NCBI GenBank assembly: GCA_038749595.1
Contig: JBCDHW010000004.1
Coordinates: forward strand, 1 to 64,000
Direction: 5' to 3'
Origin: Parvularcula sp038749595
Lineage (GTDB): Bacteria > Pseudomonadota > Alphaproteobacteria > Caulobacterales > Parvularculaceae
Length of the DNA stretch: 64,000 bases
The notes beneath the pieces were generated by a model. The model saw nothing but the letters and a program-made list of their open reading frames with translations. It searched no databases and was not told the DNA's origin. Shown in pieces: positions 35,935-45,715 of this stretch (position 1 is its first letter; the number at the start of each line of letters is the position of its first letter). Made by a program: the position numbers and the translations under genes.

Positions 35935-36831
35935 ATGCAAGACCACTTGACCAACAGTGACGATCTCGCGGCGCGGATTATCCCTCGCGCCCGCGACCTC
36001 GGCGGCTTTTCCGTTCGCCGCGCCTTGCCGAGCCCGCAGCGGCAAATGGTTGGGCCCTTTATCTTCTTCGACCAAATGGGGCCGGCGGAGTTCGCGCCCG
36101 GCGAAGGGATTGACGTGCGCCCCCATCCTCACATCGGCTTGGCCACGGTGACGTACCTGTTCGATGGGCGCATTAGGCACCGCGATAGTCTGGGTACGAC
36201 GCAAGATATTGAGCCCGGTGCCGTGAATCTGATGACGGCGGGTCGCGGGATTACCCATTCTGAGCGCGTGCCTTCCGATTTGGAGGGGCAAGCGCATCGG
36301 ATGTTTGGCCTGCAGACCTGGATTGCTCTGCCTAAGGACAAAGAAGAAACCGATCCAGCGTTTGTTCACCACGCCGGGGACACCCTCCCGCAGCTGAGCG
36401 GTGAAGGGATCTCGGGAACGCTGATCCTTGGGGATGCCTACGGATCGTCTTCGCCGGTCGTGACAGCAACGGAAACGCTCTACGCCGATATTCGTCTTGA
36501 TCCTGGCGTCGTGTTGCCTCTGCCAGACAATCATGAGGACCGCGGGATCTACGTGATCGAAGGCGCGGCCGTTCTCTCCGATAAGGAGGTCCCACCTGGC
36601 CAGATGCTTGTTTTTGGAGATGGTCCTGGCGCTGTCAAAGCTGGACCGGAAGGTGCACGCCTGATGCTGTTCGGCGGCGCGGTGGCCGATGGCCCCCGGC
36701 ATATCTGGTGGAATTTCGTCGCGAGCGACAAGGAGATGATCGAGTTCGCCAAGGCGGAATGGCAGGCCGAAGACCACGGACGGTTCACCTTGCCGCCGCA
36801 TGATAATGCGGAGTTTATTCCACTCAGTTGA
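35935..36831 (+). CDS. pirin family protein
   Basis: 298 residues from ATG 35935 with GGAGG. The bicupin pattern is clear: RPHPHIGLATVTYLFDGRIRHRDS with metal-binding His residues, then GRGITHSERVP and E-containing strand motifs. Some bacterial pirins have quercetinase activity; others bind PdhA or similar enzymes and modulate metabolism. pdhA lies only 3 kb away, but a link is speculation. Confidence 0.92.
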   Translation: MQDHLTNSDDLAARIIPRARDLGGFSVRRALPSPQRQMVGPFIFFDQMGPAEFAPGEGIDVRPHPHIGLATVTYLFDGRIRHRDSLGTTQDIEPGAVNLMTAGRGITHSERVPSDLEGQAHRMFGLQTWIALPKDKEETDPAFVHHAGDTLPQLSGEGISGTLILGDAYGSSSPVVTATETLYADIRLDPGVVLPLPDNHEDRGIYVIEGAAVLSDKEVPPGQMLVFGDGPGAVKAGPEGARLMLFGGAVADGPRHIWWNFVASDKEMIEFAKAEWQAEDHGRFTLPPHDNAEFIPLS

Positions 36832-36833
36832 GC

Positions 36834-38843
36834 CTATCGCATATCCGTGTGTATACGGACGGATGCATCACTGCGGCGGCCGTCTGCGTCGATGAGAGAC
36901 AAGGTATAAAAGCCTGCGCTGTTCGGTTGCCACAGCACGTTGCCGTCACGATCAGCCGGAAGAGCGCGTCCGTCCGCATACCACTGCGCGCGAGAACGTG
37001 CTCGTCCCGCTAAAACAAAGGGTAAGCCGTCCCGGTGCGGAACAAGGGTTGCGCCGTCGGGCGGAAAGAGGATCTGCGGCGTTTCGTCAGCGGTCAGAAT
37101 CTCTGGGCCTGCCCCTTCGTTCGGCGGTGGCGGAGGTCTAACGCTCCGGCCCCCTTCAAGCTGGTCGAAGGTATTGAAAAGCAACGGTAAAGCCGCGGCG
37201 CGTCCGGTTTGGCCAGGCCGGGGTGCGCCGTCGGGCCGACCGGTCCAAACCACCGCTACATAGCGTTCACCGACCCCAATGGCCCAAGCATCACGGAAGC
37301 CATAGGATGTGCCGGTCTTAAACGCGATGCGGGGCGCGCTGCGGGAGAGGTGGGCAGGCAAACGCCCGGTCGGTGCCGGTCCCTCGCGCAAAATGGCGAG
37401 CACATCGGCTGCAGCTTGTTCCGTCAGTATGCGGCGCCCTGCAGCCTTGATGTTGTCCACGGCTTCATCCGGTGTGTGTGCCAACGGTTTGGCGATGCCA
37501 CCATCGGCTAATGCAGCGTAGAGCAGAGCCAAGTCCTCGGCACTCAGCCCCAAACCGCCAAGCGCAATGGCCAAACCGGTGCCATCACTCTGCCTTGGGG
37601 GGAGCGCAACCTGGACGCCAGCAGCGCGCAAGGCGCCGACCATCCGCTCTGCGCCGACCTGATCTAAGACCTGGACGGCAGGAACATTGAGCGAGTGCTG
37701 GAGTGCTGTGGCGATCGTGAGATCACCGTTGAACGTGCGGCCAAAGTTTTCGGGGGCATACGCACCAAACATCGCAGGAACGTCGGCGACGTAGGTGTTG
37801 GCGCTGATCAAACCTTCTTGCATCGCAAGGCCGTAGACCAACGGCTTCAGCGTCGAGCCGGGGGATCGGTCACGCCGTGTGAGGTCGAGCCACCCGCCAG
37901 CGTTCTCCAGCGCGCCTGAACCGACCGATGCGACGATCGCACGGCTTTCGATATCAATAACGACGGTCGCCGCTTGAACGGACGGCGTCTCCTTGATCGT
38001 CTGTGCAAGGAGTTGCTTTACAAATGTCTGTGTACCTCGGTCGATTGTCGTGTGGACAAGTGGCTTATCGCTGCCAAATCGGTCAGCAAAGTGCCAAGCG
38101 TGCGCCGGGAATGCTTGACGCCCGGCTGGTAGCGGATCGAGCGCTGCTTCCGCGGCGCGCGTCGCGTTGACATGATCAGCGGCGGTTAGGCGTGTAAGGA
38201 TGATTTCCCGCGCCCGCTTTGCCTCGGCCGGTTGCCGATCGGGGCGGCGCGCTTCGGGACTTTGCGGCAGGGCAATTAGCAGTGCGATCTGCGCATCGGT
38301 CAACGCGTTTGCATCAGTTCCAAAATAGGCAAACGCAGCCGTCCGTACACCCTCTAAGTTTCCGCCGTAGGGCGTTAGGGTCAGGTATAGGGCGAGGATC
38401 TCATCTTTCGAGAGGCGCATTTCGAGCTGCAAGGCTCGCAGCATTTCGATGAACTTCGACGGGAGGGTGCGTGGCCGCGGCTCCATCAGACGCGCTGTCT
38501 GCATGGTGATTGTTGAGGCCCCGGAGACGGTGCGCCCCCGGACGATATTGTCGCGCATCGCCCGCAACACAGCCAGAAAATCGACGCCTTGATGCCTATA
38601 AAACCTATCGTCTTCAATGACTAGGAGTGCGTCGATGAAGCGTGGATCGATGTTCTGAAGGTCGGCTTTGAGACGCCATCGGCCGTTCTCGACCGGAAAG
38701 GCCCTAAGGAGCAGGCCGTCCCGGTCCAAGACTTCCTGGGAGGTGACCACAGAGGAGAGCGGCGGCGGGAACAGCCGATCGACCGTCCACAGAAGAGCGA
38801 TGACGGCAACGGAGGCCGCAGCGATCCGTGTCCAGATGGTCAC
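36834..38843 (-). CDS. pbpC: penicillin-binding protein 1C
   Basis: 669 residues. Domain order: short N-terminal membrane helix, GT51 glycosyltransferase (EDDRFYRHQGVDF), transpeptidase with SPGSTLKP nucleophile box and KTGTSYG, and a C-terminal BiPBP_C domain (about 580-669). It polymerises glycan and cross-links peptides in the periplasm. It overlaps the alpha-2-macroglobulin gene by 4 bp, the classical pbpC-yfhM pairing, in which the macroglobulin is thought to trap proteases that breach the envelope while PBP1C repairs the wall. Confidence 0.96.
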   Translation of the reverse strand: MTIWTRIAAASVAVIALLWTVDRLFPPPLSSVVTSQEVLDRDGLLLRAFPVENGRWRLKADLQNIDPRFIDALLVIEDDRFYRHQGVDFLAVLRAMRDNIVRGRTVSGASTITMQTARLMEPRPRTLPSKFIEMLRALQLEMRLSKDEILALYLTLTPYGGNLEGVRTAAFAYFGTDANALTDAQIALLIALPQSPEARRPDRQPAEAKRAREIILTRLTAADHVNATRAAEAALDPLPAGRQAFPAHAWHFADRFGSDKPLVHTTIDRGTQTFVKQLLAQTIKETPSVQAATVVIDIESRAIVASVGSGALENAGGWLDLTRRDRSPGSTLKPLVYGLAMQEGLISANTYVADVPAMFGAYAPENFGRTFNGDLTIATALQHSLNVPAVQVLDQVGAERMVGALRAAGVQVALPPRQSDGTGLAIALGGLGLSAEDLALLYAALADGGIAKPLAHTPDEAVDNIKAAGRRILTEQAAADVLAILREGPAPTGRLPAHLSRSAPRIAFKTGTSYGFRDAWAIGVGERYVAVVWTGRPDGAPRPGQTGRAAALPLLFNTFDQLEGGRSVRPPPPPNEGAGPEILTADETPQILFPPDGATLVPHRDGLPFVLAGRARSRAQWYADGRALPADRDGNVLWQPNSAGFYTLSLIDADGRRSDASVRIHTDMR

Positions 38844-41800
38844 GGGGAGATCACCACGGCCCCTGAAACGGTCCGCGCAAAGACCGTTGGATCGTACATA
38901 TCCTCCGCTACGCCGCCGGGAGCTGTGAAGCTTCCAGGCGTCACGGCACGGACCACGTAGGCTATCGTCCGCGACGCGTTGCCGCCTAAGATTGACGAAG
39001 CGACAAAGCGGTCGTCCCGGGCTTCGGCAATGTCGGGGCGGATCACCTGGCCGAGGAACGCGTAGGGGCCGCGAGGCGCCGCTTCGGCAGGCCCGAGAAC
39101 TGTTTCGATTTCAAATCCTGCGGGCAGCAGATCGGTGATTACATATTGTGATCGTGCCCGGCGCTGCGGCGTCACCGTGAGCGCTATGATCAAACGGTCG
39201 CCTTGCCGGACGGTGGCGAGATCGACTGGGCTTCCGTCCGTAGACGTTATCCGTTTTGATAACGCAAGCGCTGACGACGCGGGTGGCGGCGCGAGGGCAG
39301 GGGTGCCTTCTGTCAATACACTGACGAACAGGGGTCGACGTGACGTGTTCTCGAAAGGCAGATCGAGATTATCGTTGCGTGTCAGGGTGATCTCGCCGAT
39401 GCGTTCGTCGCCTCGGGTAATCGTCGGTGTACGGTTTCCTGCTTCGAGTGCGTCCGCGGCTCGGATGAGGAAGGCTTTGTCTTGGGTGCGCATGCGCTCA
39501 GGCTCGGGCAGTCGCTCCGCCACTTGCACCAGAAGGTCCCCCGCCGCTTCGGTCTCGCCCGCTTCTGCCAAAAGCTCAGCGCGGCCGGCCATGTCGCGCG
39601 CGACGGACTGGTACCAATCGCCGGGATTGCGGTAGGCACTCACGGCCGCGGCGGCGGCGAATGCGTTTGCTGCGCGCCCGCGATCACCCAACGCGGCAAG
39701 GGCCGCGCCGATCTGGGCGCGTGCGAGGGGGCTGTTGATGGTGTTGAGCTGTGTGTCGTGGACATACCGCAGCCGCGACCGATCCACGACGCCGCCTCGC
39801 GTGAGAACGTATAAGGCGTAGGCGGAAGACCGCTGGCTCAGCAGCTCGAACGTATCAGCGGAAAAAGGTCCGTCAGCCCACCGATAATTATACCCGTAAG
39901 CGCGGCGGACTTCGCCTTGGCTAATCGGTTGCAACGCTTGATAGGCGCGGGTGAGCGCTTGGTCCGGCACGCGCAGGCCTTGTTCTTTCGACCGGGCGAT
40001 AAAGTCGGTGGCATAGGCTCCGAGCCATGGGCTGGCTTGACGGTCGCTCACGCGCCACATGCCGAAAGCGCCGTCGGGGCTTTGGCGCTCGAGAAGAGCG
40101 TCGATGTCCGCTTGCAGCGCCTGGGTTTCCTCGGGGCTGCGGTCATTTTTGAGGAGCAACGGTGTTGCCCGGCTGACCAGCTGCTCTGTACATGCATAGG
40201 GGTAGGTCGTCAGCAACGCGCTTAAGCCAGACACGTCGATCGGCGTTGTCGAGACACTGACTCGCATCGTTTCCGACCCGGGTACCAACGATCGGAACGC
40301 ATCGGCGCCAGGCGCGAAGCTCTCGCCGGGGTTGAGGGTCAGTCGGCGATAGTCCGTTTGCGGTAGGTACGCGCCGCGCACTTGGATCGGGTAAGTGCTT
40401 TCTGCCGCGAAGTTATCCGGTCCTTCGACGTTGAGGCCTAGCTCGGCAATGCCTTCGCTGTCGGCTTTGATCGAGAGTGGTCGATCACTGCGCTCTCCTC
40501 GCCGAAGCGAAACGTCGATGACGGTCTCCGGGACTTGGATGCTCGACGCCGATGACGTGAGACCCGCATTGTAAGTACCGGGCGCGCCCTCGACGTTGTC
40601 AATCGTCAGTGTCGCGATCGCTTCGTCTCCTGGGGCCAAGAAGCGCGGAAGGATGACCTCCGCCGGGACAGGATCGCGGACGGTGAGGGGTGTGCTGGCA
40701 CTCCCGACGCCTGTTTCGGACCAGACGACAGCCATGAGCCGGAGCTCACCGTTGAAGTCGGGCAGGGTCATTGTCACTTCGGCGTTTCCGTCGCGATCAA
40801 GGGCGATGGGTCCCCGAAACAGTGCGACGGATTTCGTGGGAACGACCGTCAGTCCAGCGCCGCCGATCGCATCGCCGCCAGAGCGCAGGCGCCCTGGTTC
40901 CGCTTGGTTGGGATCAAGAATCCTTCCGTAGTCGTCGTACAAGTCTACGGTGAGCGCGGCTTTGCTCAAGAAAGCGGCTTCCGGGTCAGGGCTTTGGTGC
41001 CGCGTGAGCAGCAGGATGCCTTCGTCGACCGCGGCCAGCGTCGCGTAGACTTTTTCGCTGGGGGCGTTCGCCAAGCGCAGAGCGACCTTTTGCTCTGTGT
41101 TCGGACGCGCAATTTCTGGGACATCAAGCATGAGGTGGAGGCGCCTGTCCGATGTATCTACGGGCACGAAGGCAGCACCGACGGCGCGGCGGGGCACAGG
41201 CCGTGAGTCGGGATCCCGGTCTGTGTACACACTGACCAAGACGTAAGCGCCGGCGCCCCATGCGTCTGTCACAGGAACGGTAATTTCCGTACCGCCTTCG
41301 GGGACGACGATGTGCTGTAAGCTGAGGATCTCGCCAGTTGCGACCGCGACCTCGGCGATCCCCGGATAGGGCGCGTCAATGGCGACTGTCGCTTCACCGC
41401 CGACGGCCACAGGATCGCTGGGCGGCAGAACCCGGACGCTGTCTGGCGCTGGGGTGCCGTCGGCAGACCGTCCACCGTAACCAACCCAAAACGTGGTAGA
41501 CGTCAGGTCTTCACCGTCGAAGGAGGCGACCAGCTCATAATCGCCCCATGGCTGCGGCGGCAATTCGATCGACGTTGGCGCATCCCGCGTCGTTGCGACG
41601 GAGCCTTCGAGCACGGTGACGATCCGTTCAGACCGACGCCACCTCCAGATGCCGCCTTCGGTCCGGTACCAGTCGTAGTCATAGTCGCGGCGGCGCAGGC
41701 GCCAATCAACGGTCCCATCGCTCAGGGCACCAAGACGGTCAATCAACATCGTTTCAAACGCGATTGGCGCGCCGCGCTCAGCCGATCCCTCAAACCCGGG

Positions 41801-43663
41801 TTTGAGGCCCACATACAATGCCCGGGGCCGGTAGGGGATCCGGAGATCATCGCGGATCGCGCGGCCGCCTGGTTCCGCGGCGCTGATCACCGTCCGTAGG
41901 CGGAGCGGCATGGTCGCCTGCTCGCCGCGTTGCCTAGGGCTGAGGGCGAGAGAGGCATTCCCCGCGCCGTCAGTGATCGACGGTAGCAGCCGGATCACTT
42001 CCTGCCGAAAAGGTTCCCGCGCCATCCCGTAACGGAAACCGGGAAATGCTGAGAACGGACTGGGGTCGGCCTCAATCCGCGCTTCGCCATCGACGGTGAG
42101 CCCCGCGCCTGGCGCACCGTAGAGAAATCTCAAGTTAGCGCTGATGACCCGCGTTTCCCTCGCGTCGATGGGATCATCCGTGTTCGCATCAAGCGTTAGC
42201 GCCAGCCGTTGCGGCACGAAGTCCTCAACATTGAGGCTGACGGAGCCAACCTCGCCAAGCCCGTCAAGTTCTGCACTGATCTGCCAGACTCCGCGGGTGG
42301 CCGTATCGGGGAGCCGGAGGGTAGAGAGAACGGCGCTCGCTTCGTCGAACCGCCGGAACCGACGCCGCGCTTGCTCTGTGCCATTCGGTCGATACAGCAC
42401 CAGGGCGCCTGGCCGGTCGTCGAGGGCAATCCCTTGGGGATCGCGGAAGAGGACGGAGGCATGGACGTCTTCGCCTGGACGATAGACCCCGCGGTCAAGG
42501 TAGACGTAGGCGCTGGCGATCTCCCGAGGCTGGCGTCCGTCAACGGGCTGCGCCGAGAGATCAAGCGGCGCGCGGCTGAGGTCGAGGATCGCAAAATCGT
42601 TCCGTGTGGTGACCGTTAAAAGACGCGGTCCGTCTGCGCCTTCGCCGCGGGTGATCGCCGCTGGGAAACGGACCCGACCGTCTGTCCCCGCACGCTCGGT
42701 TGCCAACACCTCGTTGGCGTTAGAGATGAGCGCCACCTCGGCCCGGCCAACGGGTTCAGCGGATTGCAAAGACCGCACGGTGACGTCGAGACCTGATCCG
42801 CTCCGATAGGCGGTCATCGCGAGGTCGGTGACGACAATCCACCGCGCCGCGCGAGCTGGGTTGCGCAGCGCTTGATCCTCAGCGCGCGCATCGCGGATTT
42901 GCACGTAGTAAGCGCCAGGTTCCAGCTCGCGAACCGCCTTCCTTATGGGGAGCGTTGTTACGGTTGCAGTGTTGGCTGGCCCTTCCGTTTCCAGAACACC
43001 TTCAAACACCCGCGCGCCAAACTGTTCCGGTCGCTCATCGTACGGCGCATATCGCCAAGTCCCCGCCTGGGCGGAATACCCTTCCGTGATCCGCTTGAGC
43101 ACCAGCGCGCGATCATTCAGCCTGTCAACGGTCACGGAGACGGCCGGCACATTGACCGTGGTGACGGCCAGCCCATCACCGCCAGACTTTGGCAGGACGA
43201 CACCGTTTCCGGCGAAGCTGACCACGGCGGGGCGATCAGCGAAACTGATGTTTACTGTTTCATCAGTCGCGAGCGTTTCGCCCGACCGGCTTGGCAGGCC
43301 AGCTCGCAAGGTCAGTGACGTTTCGTCAGCATACCGAAGACCTTCGAGGCAAAGGCTTTGCCCAGACACAGATAAGGCAACTTGGCGGTCAATTGCGACG
43401 AAGGGCTCATAATCCTGGCGGGGATTGAGCGCCTCGTTGAAGACGAGACAGAAGGCGGGTTGTGCGCCGTCAGTATTTGTTTCTGTACGGATAAGAGCAA
43501 ATCGCTCTTCGTCCACAATCTCGGTGGCGGTCGGGCGCGGCGCTTCTAACCGCTGCTCATCACGCTCCCAAGGCAAGGAAATCTGATCGAGAACACTGTC
43601 CTCTCCGCAGCTCGCAACCGCGACTAAGCTCAAGCTCGCTAATGCCCGACGCAGAAACCTCAT
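38840..43663 (-). CDS. bacterial alpha-2-macroglobulin lipoprotein with thioester motif
   Basis: 1607 residues from ATG 43663; an upstream ATG at 43741 would spoil the lipoprotein signal. Lipobox VASC at about residue 19. MG-type beta domains and the thioester CTEQ (about residue 1158, within PYACTEQLV) are recognisable, followed by alpha-helical TED repeats. This is the YfhM/ECAM type, which covalently traps proteases in the periplasm after bait-region cleavage. Coupled to pbpC downstream. Length agrees with the family. Confidence 0.95.
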   Translation of the reverse strand: MRFLRRALASLSLVAVASCGEDSVLDQISLPWERDEQRLEAPRPTATEIVDEERFALIRTETNTDGAQPAFCLVFNEALNPRQDYEPFVAIDRQVALSVSGQSLCLEGLRYADETSLTLRAGLPSRSGETLATDETVNISFADRPAVVSFAGNGVVLPKSGGDGLAVTTVNVPAVSVTVDRLNDRALVLKRITEGYSAQAGTWRYAPYDERPEQFGARVFEGVLETEGPANTATVTTLPIRKAVRELEPGAYYVQIRDARAEDQALRNPARAARWIVVTDLAMTAYRSGSGLDVTVRSLQSAEPVGRAEVALISNANEVLATERAGTDGRVRFPAAITRGEGADGPRLLTVTTRNDFAILDLSRAPLDLSAQPVDGRQPREIASAYVYLDRGVYRPGEDVHASVLFRDPQGIALDDRPGALVLYRPNGTEQARRRFRRFDEASAVLSTLRLPDTATRGVWQISAELDGLGEVGSVSLNVEDFVPQRLALTLDANTDDPIDARETRVISANLRFLYGAPGAGLTVDGEARIEADPSPFSAFPGFRYGMAREPFRQEVIRLLPSITDGAGNASLALSPRQRGEQATMPLRLRTVISAAEPGGRAIRDDLRIPYRPRALYVGLKPGFEGSAERGAPIAFETMLIDRLGALSDGTVDWRLRRRDYDYDWYRTEGGIWRWRRSERIVTVLEGSVATTRDAPTSIELPPQPWGDYELVASFDGEDLTSTTFWVGYGGRSADGTPAPDSVRVLPPSDPVAVGGEATVAIDAPYPGIAEVAVATGEILSLQHIVVPEGGTEITVPVTDAWGAGAYVLVSVYTDRDPDSRPVPRRAVGAAFVPVDTSDRRLHLMLDVPEIARPNTEQKVALRLANAPSEKVYATLAAVDEGILLLTRHQSPDPEAAFLSKAALTVDLYDDYGRILDPNQAEPGRLRSGGDAIGGAGLTVVPTKSVALFRGPIALDRDGNAEVTMTLPDFNGELRLMAVVWSETGVGSASTPLTVRDPVPAEVILPRFLAPGDEAIATLTIDNVEGAPGTYNAGLTSSASSIQVPETVIDVSLRRGERSDRPLSIKADSEGIAELGLNVEGPDNFAAESTYPIQVRGAYLPQTDYRRLTLNPGESFAPGADAFRSLVPGSETMRVSVSTTPIDVSGLSALLTTYPYACTEQLVSRATPLLLKNDRSPEETQALQADIDALLERQSPDGAFGMWRVSDRQASPWLGAYATDFIARSKEQGLRVPDQALTRAYQALQPISQGEVRRAYGYNYRWADGPFSADTFELLSQRSSAYALYVLTRGGVVDRSRLRYVHDTQLNTINSPLARAQIGAALAALGDRGRAANAFAAAAAVSAYRNPGDWYQSVARDMAGRAELLAEAGETEAAGDLLVQVAERLPEPERMRTQDKAFLIRAADALEAGNRTPTITRGDERIGEITLTRNDNLDLPFENTSRRPLFVSVLTEGTPALAPPPASSALALSKRITSTDGSPVDLATVRQGDRLIIALTVTPQRRARSQYVITDLLPAGFEIETVLGPAEAAPRGPYAFLGQVIRPDIAEARDDRFVASSILGGNASRTIAYVVRAVTPGSFTAPGGVAEDMYDPTVFARTVSGAVVISP

Positions 43664-43990
43664 GTTAGCCCCACCCTCTTGTCCGTCGCTACGTTGCCAC
43701 GCCCGCGCTGTTGAGGAAAGCAAGGCCCGCCGTTGCAGCACAGGGCAACGCTCGCCTTCCGACCTTGGCCGTTGCGCCAGCCGCGGGGATCACAGGAGCT
43801 ACCGCGAGTAGGGTCGCCTTTACCGGACAAGGCGATCGCGCGATAAGATTCTGATATGACAGGCAAACGAAGGTTTGCCGGCGAAGATCCACGTGCAGGA
43901 TATTGCGCGTATCCGGCGTTTCTCAGCGTCACGGTGCAGTGCGAAGTTGGCTTTGACCGCCGTTCCGCTTTGTCCTATGCCCCGCGGAGC
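43664..43990. other. intergenic, no gene seen
   Basis: The spacer between the macroglobulin gene and tRNA-Val. Both strands have open frames but with no ribosome site, signal peptide or recognisable motif. It presumably holds the promoter of the macroglobulin-pbpC operon, though no good -35/-10 pair stands out. Confidence 0.5.
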
Positions 43991-44066
43991 GCGCGATTAG
44001 CTCAGTTGGTAGAGCGCCTCGTTTACACCGAGGATGTCGGCAGTTCGAGCCTGTCATCGCGCACCA
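43991..44066 (+). tRNA. tRNA-Val (TAC anticodon)
   Basis: 76 nt including CCA. Acceptor GCGCGAT pairs with ATCGCGC; D-arm TAGCTCAGTTGGTAGAGC; anticodon stem CCTCG/CGAGG closing TTTACAC with anticodon TAC; T-arm GCAGTTCGAGCCTGT. Confidence 0.97.
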
Positions 44067-44149
44067 CCGGTCTGGCGTGTCTCTCGCGGATGCTGGCCCT
44101 ATTCCCGGGTAGCCCGCTACCGATACTAGGGATCGCTCTGCAAGGTGTC

Positions 44150-44168
44150 GATAAACAGGGTGTTTATC
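44150..44168. repeat. perfect AT-rich inverted repeat, possible operator
   Basis: GATAAACA-GGG-TGTTTATC, 8-bp arms with a 3-nt spacer, between tRNA-Val and the decayed TonB receptor. No T-run follows on either strand, so it is not a terminator. The size suits a dimeric repressor site. Confidence 0.4.
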
Positions 44169-44251
44169 AAACTCTGATCACGGGCGGGGCAATTCTTACC
44201 AGTAGAACGTGCTCCGAGCCCGTGCGCTGACGCATCCGCCTCTTTCGAGGA

Positions 44252-45068
44252 TCAAAAATCAAAGCGGACCCCCGCACCCGCAGTCCGGGGAGCTCAAGGG
44301 AAAGCAAATTGGCCGCCGTTGGACACGTTGGTGACGAAGAACTCGTCGAACAGGTTGTCGACATAGGCGTAGACTTCGGCTGATCCCAGGCGATAGCTAG
44401 CGTTGAGGTTGGCGATAAAAATATCATCGATCGCTTCATCGGGATCAGCCCTTGTATCACTTTCAAAACGATCGGCATAACGGAACTGAGCAGAGACCCG
44501 TAGATTATCAGTGGGCGTTATATTCACACCAAAAAACGCTGAAACGGGCGGTGCTGTCCCGAACTCGCGCGTCTCCACCTCACCGTCGAAGTTGATCTCT
44601 TCAAGCTCTGTTTCCAGCAGGCCTATATTGGCGAACACGGAGAGATAATCCGTCATATCGAACTCGACTTCGGCCTCCAGACCGTAAGCGAAGGCCACGT
44701 CGATGTTATCGATATCGACAACGGCTGACGGGACCGGCGTAAAACCGATGACCGTGATCAACTGGAAATCGTCGTAGTCGGAATAAAAGATGTTCCCGCC
44801 ATATCGCAGCCTGCCATCCAGAGCAGTCCCTCTTGCAAACAGCTCAAGGGTCCGGAAGCTTTCATTAAAAAACTCCGTTGCCGTCCAGCCGTCAGGGTTT
44901 GCCGGTGTGTTCGGCCGTCTGCATGACGCGATGCTTGCGGTTGCGTTGTGGGCCAATCTGACCTTGGTTGCGGTTGCGAGCTGAGTCGAAGTACGTGGCG
45001 GTGATGCTCAGTACACGATCATCTTGAGTGGCCTCGGATTGTTGGTTTCCTGGCTTGCAATGCGGAAA
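44252..45068 (-). pseudogene. decayed TonB-dependent receptor, C-terminal remnant
   Basis: An open segment (44294-44956) reads as the C-terminal barrel of a TonB-dependent receptor (FARGTALDGRLRYGGNIFYSDYDD, AYVDNLFDEFF). It ends at an in-frame TGA (44294-44296). Past this stop the same frame continues APRTAGAGVRFDF to a stop at 44252-44254, which is the normal receptor C-terminus ending in Phe. Upstream, another frame encodes RVLSITATYFDSARNRNQGQIGP, an earlier barrel strand, so a frameshift separates them. The first two-thirds of the gene are missing. At least three lesions: truncation, frameshift and nonsense codon. An intact receptor lies 3 kb away. Confidence 0.85.
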
Positions 45069-45178
45069 TCAAATCATTTCTACTGTCCGCGTTGTTCGGG
45101 TAGCTGGGGCCGAAGCAAATGAACTGCCAGACTTAGGTGGCGCGAATTGCGCTCAAGAAGGCGTCAACTTAGTGACTA

Positions 45179-45715
45179 TCAAGTGATCTCGCACTGCATC
45201 AAATCTTGGTTGTTATGGACGGCGGGTAAGTCAGCTTTGGACACCACAAATCGGCGGATCAACAAAATACCTTTTCGCGTCGGCGAAACGATTTTCTGTG
45301 AACCATCTGCTACGGGCACATCGGAAGCTTGGACCAGTGTAAAGTCAAAAGAGTCGCTCTGGATTTGTCGATCATTGACGACAAAGACGTTATTCGTATT
45401 TTGATCGTACACTGACAACGACCAATAGTCGGGCCACGTCTTACCCCTAAGCCTCAGCGAACCCTCACTTAAGTCGTAGGCGACACGGGTTACCATACTG
45501 TCTGGGTTGGACCTCGCGACCCTTGGCAAGGGTCCGTATTGGCGTTCGTGAACACATGTATTCCAGTCGCCTTTCGGGCCTACCATTCTAGCCTCAATAG
45601 CCTCCATCACCGCCACGGGCACGCGCTGGAGAGTAACGTTCCAACCGACCAAAACTCCGGATACGGAACCTGTAAGAGTTGCGGCTGCTACAAGCGGCAG
45701 CGTTCTCATCAACAT
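45179..45715 (-). CDS. DUF1254/DUF1214-type exported protein
   Basis: 178 residues. A hydrophobic N-terminus (LPLVAAATLTGSVSGVLVGW) acts as signal anchor or signal peptide. WPDYWSLSVYDQNTNNVFVVND and the later FDFTLVQASD segment resemble DUF1254/1214 proteins. Those are periplasmic beta-sandwich proteins with no established activity. Its start overlaps the stop of the preceding DUF1214 gene, so they form one operon with the SnoaL-like gene. The two gene products share the W-W/Y-SL-L/V-YD core and may act together. Confidence 0.75.
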   Translation of the reverse strand: MLMRTLPLVAAATLTGSVSGVLVGWNVTLQRVPVAVMEAIEARMVGPKGDWNTCVHERQYGPLPRVARSNPDSMVTRVAYDLSEGSLRLRGKTWPDYWSLSVYDQNTNNVFVVNDRQIQSDSFDFTLVQASDVPVADGSQKIVSPTRKGILLIRRFVVSKADLPAVHNNQDLMQCEIT

